A DNA stretch of 50,354 bases from Acinetobacter terrestris. Its GTDB lineage: Bacteria > Pseudomonadota > Gammaproteobacteria > Pseudomonadales > Moraxellaceae. Position 1 is the stretch's first letter. Each line of letters opens with the position of its first letter. The position numbers were made by a program, and so were the translations under genes. The stretch lies in contig NZ_SJNZ01000025.1 of the NCBI RefSeq assembly GCF_004331155.1, forward strand, positions 1-50,354. Reading direction: 5' to 3'. Below are positions 9,966 through 17,600 of this stretch, in pieces. Under the pieces are notes generated by a model. It ran no database searches and was not told where the DNA came from. It saw only the letters and a list, made by a program, of their open reading frames with translations.

Positions 9966-11342
9966 ATGGAAGATATTAAACCGATATCTGCTTTGGAAGA
10001 GCAGACCGTTAAACGTATTTCAAAAAGAATTATTCCTTTTTTAATTATTTTATTTGTAATGGCATTTTTAGACAGAACCAATATTGGTTTTGCTGCCTTA
10101 CATATGAATGAGGCGATAGGAATCACTCAAACTATTTTTGGTTTGGGTGCGGGTATTTTTTTCTTGGGGTATTTTATTGCAGAAGTACCTAGTAATATTT
10201 TGCTTCATCGTTTCGGTGCCCGTATTTGGATTGCACGGATCATGATTACTTGGGGAATTATTGCTGCATTGATGGGTTTTATTCAAACTGGAACCCAGTT
10301 TATTGTTTTACGGTTTCTATTAGGTATTGCAGAAGCTGGCTTTTTCCCAGGTGTGATCTTCTATCTTACATTATGGTTTCCTGTACGCTACCGTGCACGT
10401 GTGTTCGCAATGTTTTATTTAGGGTTGCCAATTGCGCAAATTATTGGTGCACCTGTTTCAGTAGGATTAATGCAATGGGGCAATACCATTGGTTATGAAG
10501 GCTGGCGTTTGATGTATATTCTAGAAGGCATTCCATCCATTATTCTAGGCATTGTTTGTCTTAAATATTTAACCAATACGCCTAAAGAAGCTCAGTGGCT
10601 AACAGGTGAGCAGCGCACATGGTTAATGAATACTTTGGAAAAAGAAGAAAGTGAAAAAGCGAAATCTGCTGATGCAAATTTGAGTAAAAGTGCGGTTATT
10701 AAACAGGTATTTAAAAATCCCTTGGTTTGGATCATGGCACTGGTTTATTTCGGTATTACCTCAGGCTCAAATGCGATGTTCTTTTTCTTACCGAGCGTTT
10801 TAGAATCCTTTCGTAATACTTTTGGAATGGAAATCAGCTTAATTCAAAATGGTATGTTAACGGCTATCCCGTATGCATTTGCTGCAGTAGGCATGATCTT
10901 ATGGAGTCGCCGTTCTGATCGTAAACAAGAGCGTTATTGGCATGGTGCAAGTGCAGCATTGATGGCCGCAATTGCGATCGCCATTGCACTGATTGTGAAT
11001 CAACCTTGGGCAATTATTGTGGGCTTTATCTTCTTAGCCATTGGTGTATTTAGTGCCATTAACATTTTCTGGACTTTACCGGGTCAAACCCTAACAGGTG
11101 TCGGTGCTGCTGCAGGGATTGGACTGATCAACTCTGTGGGTAATTTAAGTGGTTTTACTGGACCTTATTTAACAGGCTATCTTTATACCACGACAGGTAA
11201 TTATACCGTTGCCTTTATGGTCATAGCAGGCTTTGTTGCAATGGGTGGGCTTGGTTTAATTTTATTGGCAAAGTTAAAGTCGGATTCGCTGAAGAAAGAG
11301 TCAGGTGTTCTGCATAAGAATATAGTCTCGGAGTTAAAATAA
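9966..11342 (+). CDS. MFS transporter, anion:cation symporter (sugar-acid) type
   Basis: A 458-residue membrane protein with 12 predicted helices. The first loop carries FLDRTNIGFAALHMNEAIGIT and FGLGAGIFFLGYFIAEVPSNILLHRFGAR, typical of the ACS family that takes up glucarate, galactonate, tartrate and related acids by proton symport. It lies 34 bases after the SDR gene, and its stop codon overlaps the start of the next gene by one base (TAATG), so the three genes are translationally linked. Uptake of an aldonate or aldarate is inferred. Confidence 0.85.
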   Translation: MEDIKPISALEEQTVKRISKRIIPFLIILFVMAFLDRTNIGFAALHMNEAIGITQTIFGLGAGIFFLGYFIAEVPSNILLHRFGARIWIARIMITWGIIAALMGFIQTGTQFIVLRFLLGIAEAGFFPGVIFYLTLWFPVRYRARVFAMFYLGLPIAQIIGAPVSVGLMQWGNTIGYEGWRLMYILEGIPSIILGIVCLKYLTNTPKEAQWLTGEQRTWLMNTLEKEESEKAKSADANLSKSAVIKQVFKNPLVWIMALVYFGITSGSNAMFFFLPSVLESFRNTFGMEISLIQNGMLTAIPYAFAAVGMILWSRRSDRKQERYWHGASAALMAAIAIAIALIVNQPWAIIVGFIFLAIGVFSAINIFWTLPGQTLTGVGAAAGIGLINSVGNLSGFTGPYLTGYLYTTTGNYTVAFMVIAGFVAMGGLGLILLAKLKSDSLKKESGVLHKNIVSELK

Positions 11343-12220
11343 TGGCGAATATTGGCTTTGTCGGTACGGGAATTATGGGTTCACCAATGGTGGCGAACCT
11401 ACTCAAAGCGGGTCATCAAGTCCAAGTTTGGAACAGAACGCCAGCTAAACTTAGTGATTTAGTCAAGCTGGGTGCCACAGCTTGCCAGGAGTTAAATCAA
11501 GTTGCCGTAGATGTGGAGTTCCTGATTTGTATGCTCAGTGATGGACAGACCTGCAATGAGGTTTTGTTTCAAGACCAAGGTGCGGTCGCCAAATTAAAAC
11601 AAGGCGCTACAGTCATTGTTATGAGTTCTATTCCGGTAGAAACGGCAAAGGCGCAAAATGAAAAATGTCAGTCACTGGGCTTTAAGTATTTGGATGCACC
11701 TGTGTCAGGGGGAGAAAAAGGCGCAATTCATGCCAATCTCGCCATTATGGTCGGTGGAGAAGAAGCGGTCTTTGAACAGGCAAAATCAATTTTTTCTGCC
11801 ATGGGTCGACCTGTTTTAGTCGGTGGCGCAGGCTGTGGTGAACTCGCAAAGCTGGTCAATCAAATGATTGTGGCAAGTACGATTGCAACTGTTGCGGAAG
11901 GATTGTTACTTGCCCAACAAGGTGGGGCTGATCCTCATAAAGTGAAGCAAGCATTAACGGGTGGATTTGCTGACTCTCCTATTTTGCAACAACATGGCGA
12001 ACGTATGTTGAATCAAAACTTTAAACCAGGAGGTGCAGCGAGTACTCAGCTTAAAGATACTAATACCGCCATGGCTTATGCGCATAAATTGGATTTGAAA
12101 TTGCCAGTTGCTCAATTAGTTGATCAACTTTTTACCAACATGGTAAATCAGGGAGATGGTGCCTTAGATCATTCAGGATTAATTCTTGAATTAAAAAGGA
12201 TTAATCATTTAGAAACCTAA
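11342..12220 (+). CDS. Beta-hydroxyacid dehydrogenase (GarR/GlxR, tartronate semialdehyde reductase or threonate dehydrogenase type)
   Basis: A 292-residue NAD(P)-dependent enzyme. The Rossmann motif GFVGTGIMGSPMVANLLKAGH opens the protein. The substrate-binding segment DAPVSGGEKGA lies near residue 120, and the catalytic lysine is in GCGELAKLVNQM near residue 170. Family members reduce tartronate semialdehyde or oxidise L-threonate or similar 3-hydroxy acids. It overlaps the upstream permease gene by one base. Together with the erythronate-type SDR it points to four-carbon acid metabolism, but this is inference. A strong terminator follows. Confidence 0.83.
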   Translation: MANIGFVGTGIMGSPMVANLLKAGHQVQVWNRTPAKLSDLVKLGATACQELNQVAVDVEFLICMLSDGQTCNEVLFQDQGAVAKLKQGATVIVMSSIPVETAKAQNEKCQSLGFKYLDAPVSGGEKGAIHANLAIMVGGEEAVFEQAKSIFSAMGRPVLVGGAGCGELAKLVNQMIVASTIATVAEGLLLAQQGGADPHKVKQALTGGFADSPILQQHGERMLNQNFKPGGAASTQLKDTNTAMAYAHKLDLKLPVAQLVDQLFTNMVNQGDGALDHSGLILELKRINHLET

Positions 12221-12258
12221 TAATAAATATTAGTAAATTATTCACTATTTTTTCCATC

Positions 12259-12288
12259 ATACTGGCTTTAAAACAGCCAGTATTTTTT
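12259..12288 (+). terminator. Rho-independent terminator after the SDR-MFS-reductase operon
   Basis: A nine-base stem ATACTGGCT/AGCCAGTAT with a seven-base loop runs into six T residues, about 40 bases beyond the stop codon. Confidence 0.9.
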
Positions 12289-12586
12289 ATTTAAATTATG
12301 TGAAATTTACACTTTAGAATATTCGTATTTATCTTTCTAGTTACTCATATTTCCAATTAAATTTTATTTAAAATTAATCATTTATATATTTTAAGCGAAT
12401 ATTGATAACATTTAGTTATTCCCTGGTGGGAAAATATAATTGGAATTAATTAATCGATAAGTCTATCTTTTCTAAAAATTCCAAGGGCAAAACCCTTCGC
12501 TTAAAAGATTCATACAAGATTTAAAACTGAAATTAAAAATGGATTAATCCACCCACATTAAGTGGGTAGATGTATAGGGAAATAAG
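12289..12586. promoter_or_regulatory. AT-rich leader of the second MFS gene with LysR-type palindrome
   Basis: There is no gene here. ATAACATTTAGTTAT at 12405-12419 is identical to the palindrome at 6262-6276. TAATCGATAAGT at 12451-12462 also recurs at 6225-6236. The shared elements suggest that the second permease belongs to the same regulon as the pentonate operon. Confidence 0.5.
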
Positions 12587-13906
12587 ATGAGTTTAAAGAA
12601 AGTACATCGACATTCGTGGGTGTCGCTGATCGTCTGTTGGTTAATTTGGCTGATTATTGCATACGATCGTGAGTTAATATTCCGTGCAGCTATTATGATC
12701 TGTGAGGAATTTTCACTCACTCCTACAGAATGGGGCTATACTATTGCTGTAATTACGGTTTCACTGGCATTATTGAGTATTCCGGTAAGTGCATATTGTG
12801 ATTTTAAAGCGCCAGGCTGGAAACGTGCAATTTTTCAATGGCCCTTAATTATCGGTTTCACTTTTCTTTCTTTGCTATCAGGCATTATGTCTTTTAGTAA
12901 TACTTTCTACAAATTTGTTATCTTAAGAATATTGGTTTCAATGGGCTGTGGTGCAGCTGAGCCAATTGGAGTAAGTAATACTGCTGAATGGTGGCCAAAA
13001 GAGCATCGTGGATTTGCAATAGGTGCTCACCATGCAGGTTATCCAGTGGGTGCAATGCTTAGTGGTGTTGTTATGGCATCCATTATTTATTATTTCGGAC
13101 CTGAAAATTGGCGCTATGCTTTCTATCTAGGCATTATCATTTCAGTACCAGTCCTCACATTTTGGGTAATTTACTCAACTAGACAGCGTTATGATGAATT
13201 TCATGACTCGTGTATTGAGCATGGATTTACACCTCCTACAGAAAATGCACCAATAGAAGCTCAATCTGAGAATAAAAAACAAGCTAAAAAAGGATTACTC
13301 AAAAAAACCTTAAAATCTCGCGGTATTTTATTTACTGCAGGAAGTACATTAATCACACACATTGTATATCTTGGATTTCTCACCATCTTTCCTGCCTATC
13401 TCTACAATATTGTAGGTTTAAATCTCGCAGAAGCTGCTGGTTTAAGCGCAGTATTTACCATTACAGGAATTATGGGGCAAATTTTTTGGCCATCTTTATC
13501 AGACAAAATTGGTCGACGTAAAACTTTGATTCTTTGTGGTATTTGGATGGCAGTGGGGATACTAAGTTTCTGTTTAACTCAAGGTGTCACTTCAGTCATT
13601 ATTATTCAATTAATTTTTGGTTTCTCTGCTAATGCGATTTGGCCTATCTACTATGCAACTGCATCAGATTATGCAGAGCAAGATGCAATGGGCACAGCGA
13701 ATAGTATTATTACTGTAGCACTTTATGTTGGAGGAGCCATTGCACCAATTTTAATGGGGTCTTTATTGACAAATTTTGGTGGTTGGCATAATGCAACAGG
13801 TTATACACTTTGCTTTATTTTGATGTCCGCGTGTGCGCTGATTGGGGTATTACTGCAAGTGATCCTAGGGTATCTGGATAAAAAAGATCATTTAAAACCA
13901 GTTTAA
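12587..13906 (+). CDS. MFS transporter (second sugar-acid permease of the island)
   Basis: A 439-residue major facilitator protein with 12 hydrophobic segments and a charged central loop near residues 200-240. The motif SDKIGRRKTLILCG is the conserved loop in the second half. It is distinct from the permease at 9966: it has an acidic DRELIFRAA motif in helix 1 and a SNTAEWWPKEHRGFAIGAHHAGYPVGAML stretch. It is followed closely by the porin remnant, so it may once have been a permease-porin pair. The substrate is unknown. Confidence 0.8.
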   Translation: MSLKKVHRHSWVSLIVCWLIWLIIAYDRELIFRAAIMICEEFSLTPTEWGYTIAVITVSLALLSIPVSAYCDFKAPGWKRAIFQWPLIIGFTFLSLLSGIMSFSNTFYKFVILRILVSMGCGAAEPIGVSNTAEWWPKEHRGFAIGAHHAGYPVGAMLSGVVMASIIYYFGPENWRYAFYLGIIISVPVLTFWVIYSTRQRYDEFHDSCIEHGFTPPTENAPIEAQSENKKQAKKGLLKKTLKSRGILFTAGSTLITHIVYLGFLTIFPAYLYNIVGLNLAEAAGLSAVFTITGIMGQIFWPSLSDKIGRRKTLILCGIWMAVGILSFCLTQGVTSVIIIQLIFGFSANAIWPIYYATASDYAEQDAMGTANSIITVALYVGGAIAPILMGSLLTNFGGWHNATGYTLCFILMSACALIGVLLQVILGYLDKKDHLKPV

Positions 13907-13945
13907 TAATGAAACAATTCAATCTATTTCGATGGCATTCTCCCG

Positions 13946-14377
13946 TTGATCATTAGAGTATGGAATTATAATGAGTTTAAAAGTCCTGTGTATTCCATTG
14001 GACTAGGTTTCCAGACTGTAGATGGTAATTATGATTTTTCCTTAATTACAGGTATTCCGGCGCGGTATTTTATTGACTGGACACAAGGTCTGTTCAATAA
14101 ACAGGATGAGGATTCATATTATCTGAATATGAAATATAAGCTCGATGCTGTTGTTGCGGGTCTCGATATTGGTTATCGCTATATTTATGGTGAAAACTTT
14201 AAGACGGCAGGCAAAGACAACCGTGAAATTAAGCGGGATATTGTCTTAAATTACACTGTTCAGTAACAACCGCTGAAAGGTTTAGGCTTTCAGTTGCTCT
14301 ATATTAATTATGATACTGAAGTTGGTAAGGATTATGATGAAGTCCGATTTCTGACCAAGTACAATTTTAAATTTTGA
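13946..14377 (+). pseudogene. C-terminal remnant of an OprD-type outer-membrane porin
   Basis: The frame encodes alternating amphipathic strands (SPVYSIGLGFQTVDGNYDFSLITGIP, DSYYLNMKYKLDAVVAGLDIGYRYIYGE). It is interrupted by a TAA at 14264-14266 and resumes in frame with QPLKGLGFQLLYINYDTEVG to KYNFKF. The final phenylalanine is the usual outer-membrane barrel signal. The 5' half of the gene is missing. OprD-family channels commonly sit beside aromatic or sugar-acid permeases, which fits the MFS gene 40 bases upstream. It is not functional as it stands. Confidence 0.75.
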
Positions 14378-15000
14378 TTTATATATTTAGGGGTTGTTGA
14401 AATTTTCTGTGCAAAAAGAATAGACGAAATTTGTCTAAGAGAGTGGAGGCTATTCAGTACCACCTTTGGGTTATCCAGAATTATTCAATTGACACGAAGT
14501 AAACACAGCATCAACGGGTTGTTAAGGTGATACCCAAAGATGGTATGTGCATTTCGACTAAATAGTTTTCGAGTATAGGAATTACAATGGTCACAATTAG
14601 AGGGATAATGAGCTGCCCTCTGTTCTACTTGTTTAACCAATGATGGGTTTCTGATTTTTGCTAGATTTCTTTTCGGCCGATTAGATCTATGGATGTGGTA
14701 GATATCAGCTAGCTATACTTTTAACTGTCTGGGTAATGCTTTTCTCTCATCTATAACCAGGCTATATTCTTTTACATAATAGAATCCTAATCTTGTTTAC
14801 AATAACCCACATACTCCAATAATACCAAGCTCAGCCATGCGATAACATACCTTATGACATAGTTGAATGCTGCTTCTAATCCACTGTACTTGTGAATACT
14901 TTTAGATTCAATAAAAGCAATTCTGAGAGATATTATTAGCATATAGGTCTCTAAAAACTAGCGCAATTCTGACATGAGAATAGTTTTATCAATGGCGCTA
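14378..15000 (-). pseudogene. Degraded coding remnant, possibly transposase-derived
   Basis: No intact gene. On the minus strand, broken stretches read protein-like: KYSQVQWIRSSIQLCHKVC followed by RMAELGIIGVCG, then FYYVKEYSLVIDERKALPRQLK, then VEQRAAHYPSNCDHCNSYTRK with a CxxC pair. Several stops and frame changes separate them. The position beside other mobile debris suggests an old insertion sequence, but I cannot name the family and found no clear terminal repeats. Confidence 0.35.
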
Positions 15001-15097
15001 TAGGTATCATTATTAAATAGTTTTTAAATATAAAGTCAGTATTTTGGGTTATATAGGTCATGTCCGTACTTTTGGTTATTTTATATACATGGACTAT

Positions 15098-15168
15098 GTT
15101 ACTACATCAAAATTTAGCTGTTACCACATCAAAACCTGTAATATGTTTTTCCTGTTACCACATCAAAA
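15098..15168 (+). repeat. Iteron-like direct repeats
   Basis: Three copies of a 15-mer, GTTAYYACATCAAAA, start at 15098, 15120 and 15154. Copies two and three are identical and copy one differs by one base. Spacings are 22 and 34 bases; 22 is close to two helical turns, as in plasmid iterons. No replication initiator gene is present nearby, so this would be a remnant origin or an operator array. Confidence 0.5.
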
Positions 15169-15263
15169 TGTAAATGTTAGTTATAGTTTATATGTATAAG
15201 TCTTTTAAGATTATTTAGGGTTATAAAATTTGCAAGTTTCTGCTAAAGATTTCCCAGATTTGA

Positions 15264-15563
15264 AATATACATGAATGGGTAAAAATATGGCATAAATCAA
15301 AAATAAACCCTCCCATTTGCCGTGGTAACTTCTGTTCAGCTTGGGATACCGAAGACAGTTATGAATCTGTAGAAGAATATATCTTCAAGAAAGTGTCGTA
15401 CATTGACCGCTTATTTTTAGAATGTGATTCTGAACGTGCAGTTGGTTTTGAGCTATATGAAGCAACAGATAACTCTAAAAATGCAATGCAGGTGTATTTG
15501 GACTGGGAGTTCGGTTTAGTCGATCGATTAAAAAGATGCAATGCCTGGTTTTTTGTTGTCTAG
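15264..15563 (+). pseudogene. Orphan ORF without start codon, conserved-looking acidic protein
   Basis: The frame is open from 15264 to a TAG at 15561-15563 but has no ATG, GTG or convincing TTG. The stretch NFCSAWDTEDSYESVEEYIFKKVSYIDRLFLECDSERAVGFELYEATDNSKNAMQVYLDWEFG reads like genuine globular protein, much better than any other frame here. I do not recognise the family. It is probably the tail of a gene whose 5' end has been lost. Confidence 0.4.
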
Positions 15564-15963
15564 GACTTTTTTAATTTTGAAAAGATTCGGCACAGTTTTA
15601 ATTGTGCCTGAAACTTCGAAATAAGTAACTAGTTCTAATCCTTATATAAATTTGAAAAGAATATACTTAGATTGATGTTAATAAAGCGCAAGTAAAAATT
15701 AATTAGGAGAAATTATTCCTATTCTTTTTATTGAAATTATTCTATTGCCTAAAAAGAATATTTAGAGGTATTAAGAATAAAATAACTTATAAAAGTTACT
15801 AAACTTAAGTTCATCTAAAATTTACTTCATAATTCTATTTATAAATAATATTTAATAAATTCAATAACTTATATTAATTAAATTCATTATTTTGACTTGA
15901 TAAGTTCATGAACCTACCTAATTATCCTAGTTTTACAAAGTTGTCCTCAGATCATTAGGATGA
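15564..15963. other. AT-rich intergenic region, no gene seen
   Basis: The region is rich in A/T runs with stops in all frames. The only notable item is AAGTTCATGAACCTACC at 15902-15918, a near-palindrome that recurs at 22015-22031 and, inverted with one change, at 45220-45236. Confidence 0.6.
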
Positions 15964-17016
15964 TTATCTTTTATTTTGGAAACGATATTCGCTGGGTGGC
16001 AAATCAAACCATCGTTTAAAGGCACGGCGGAAATTTGCGCTGTCGTGATAATTTAATAAGGTTGCAATTGCATCGACAGACAAATCACTTTCGAGCAAAT
16101 AGCTGCTGGCTTGTCTGGACAGAATTGAGTCTCGAATTTCTCTAAAACTGGTGCCATCTTGTGCCAGTTTACGTGCTAGTGTGCGTTTGCTCATAAATAA
16201 AGCCGCTGCAATCTGCTCTTCATTTAGCTCATGTAAGGAACTCGACAGCATCATCTTTTGAATATCATAAATATAACTTTGCGGTGCAGCTTTCAACTGT
16301 TGCAGCATGCTTTCACATTGGCGCATCGCCAGCATATAATTGTCTTGATTGGCTGATGCATTGGGAATGTTACAGAGGCTTAGAGGAAACTCGACTTTGA
16401 TCTCATCCGATGAAAAAAAATAGCTTCCCGATAAATAGTCCGCATAATCCTGGCTGTAATGTGGCTCTTGATGTGCAAAAAAGATTTTTGCTTCATCCAT
16501 TGCGCGTCCCACAATAAATTCGGCACATTCATACAAAATCACGGCACAAGTTTCAGCAAGGATCCGATGGACCTGCTCAGAGAGCTGAATATCAAAATGC
16601 AGCGCAATATTGACTGAGTCTTGCGTATATTCAAGGCTTAAACGCGCGAAACTGATGCGTGTCGGGATAAATTCCTTAAAGGCTTTTAAAGCCATCAACA
16701 GGTTCGGACTACTGTTGACCAGAAAACCCATTGCACCATGTGTCGTTGGCGTGAGCCGTTTACCCAGACGCAAACCAAAATCAGCATGTTCCGATAAAGC
16801 CACGCTGTTCTGTAAAATCTGCACCAATTGCCTGGCGGTCAGTAAGGTTTCATCCTGCAGCAATTGTTCAGTACTGAGCTGGGTAAATTGTAATAATTGC
16901 GGCAGTTCACGAATATTTAATCCCAACTCTCGACCAATCATCCGGGCATAAGTGGAGGGAATATTGGCAGTCTCTAAATTTTCATTCATCAATGCATTGA
17001 TTTTTATGGCTTCCAC
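15964..17016 (-). CDS. AraC-family transcriptional regulator of the P450 operon
   Basis: A 350-residue regulator with an N-terminal arabinose-binding-like domain (about residues 25-210) and a C-terminal AraC helix-turn-helix pair (about 250-348: LNEEQIAAALFMSKRTLARKLAQDGTSFREI and SVDAIATLLNYHDSANFRRAFKRWFDLPPSEYR). This is the layout of the AlkR/OruR group that senses hydrophobic or small organic effectors. It is divergent from the ferredoxin-P450 operon and probably activates it in response to alkanes or a derived metabolite. The effector is inferred. Confidence 0.88.
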   Translation of the reverse strand: MEAIKINALMNENLETANIPSTYARMIGRELGLNIRELPQLLQFTQLSTEQLLQDETLLTARQLVQILQNSVALSEHADFGLRLGKRLTPTTHGAMGFLVNSSPNLLMALKAFKEFIPTRISFARLSLEYTQDSVNIALHFDIQLSEQVHRILAETCAVILYECAEFIVGRAMDEAKIFFAHQEPHYSQDYADYLSGSYFFSSDEIKVEFPLSLCNIPNASANQDNYMLAMRQCESMLQQLKAAPQSYIYDIQKMMLSSSLHELNEEQIAAALFMSKRTLARKLAQDGTSFREIRDSILSRQASSYLLESDLSVDAIATLLNYHDSANFRRAFKRWFDLPPSEYRFQNKR

Positions 17017-17080
17017 GTTGACATCCTGTCGTGTCGATTTTATTGATTAAATCCAATTTTTTTGGTTTTATTTTTCCCCT

Positions 17081-17118
17081 GTCTTTTTATGACCCCATCT
17101 TGTCAAAAAATGACCTCC
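17081..17118 (+). promoter_or_regulatory. Tandem AraC-type operator candidate before the CYP153 operon
   Basis: Two direct repeats GTC-N5-ATGACC lie at 17081-17094 and 17102-17115, offset by 21 bases (two helical turns). A TATAAC box follows at 17131-17136. AraC proteins bind such phased direct repeats beside the -35 region. The ferredoxin start codon is about 90 bases further on. Confidence 0.5.
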
Positions 17119-17205
17119 TTATGCAGTGTTTATAACATTAGATTGTATTTATCCGAACGAAAACCGATGAATAGCAAGCCAATCACCCTGTGAAGGAGAA
17201 CATAA

Positions 17206-17526
17206 ATGGGAACGATTACTTTTGTTGAGCATGATGGTACAGAGCATTCAGCTGACTTAGAAGCGGGAAAATCACTGATGCAGATAGCCATCGATCACGG
17301 CATTCCAAGCATTGATGCCGATTGTGGTGGTGAATGCGCCTGTGGTACCTGTCATGTGATTTTAGATGCGAAATGGATTGCACAAGTCGGCACAGCTTCA
17401 GCGAGTGAGCTGCAAATGCTTGATCTTACCCCAGAAAAAACCACCACATCCCGTTTGGCCTGCCAAGTACAGGTGTCAGACGACATGAATGGCATGCGTG
17501 TGCAGCTGCCTGAATATCAAATGTAA
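17206..17526 (+). CDS. [2Fe-2S] ferredoxin of the CYP153 system
   Basis: A 106-residue adrenodoxin/putidaredoxin-type ferredoxin. The cluster cysteines sit in ADCGGECACGTCHV and in LACQVQV near residue 86, the C-X5-C-X2-C...C pattern. It passes electrons from the reductase encoded two genes on to the P450. A GAAGGAG ribosome site lies ahead of the ATG. As first gene of the operon it is controlled by the phased repeats upstream. Confidence 0.92.
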   Translation: MGTITFVEHDGTEHSADLEAGKSLMQIAIDHGIPSIDADCGGECACGTCHVILDAKWIAQVGTASASELQMLDLTPEKTTTSRLACQVQVSDDMNGMRVQLPEYQM

Positions 17527-17600
17527 AACCTCAGGATTGTATTAGGTCTCCGTGCAATCAGTTCACATCGATATCGAAAATAAAAATAGGCAAGAACAAC

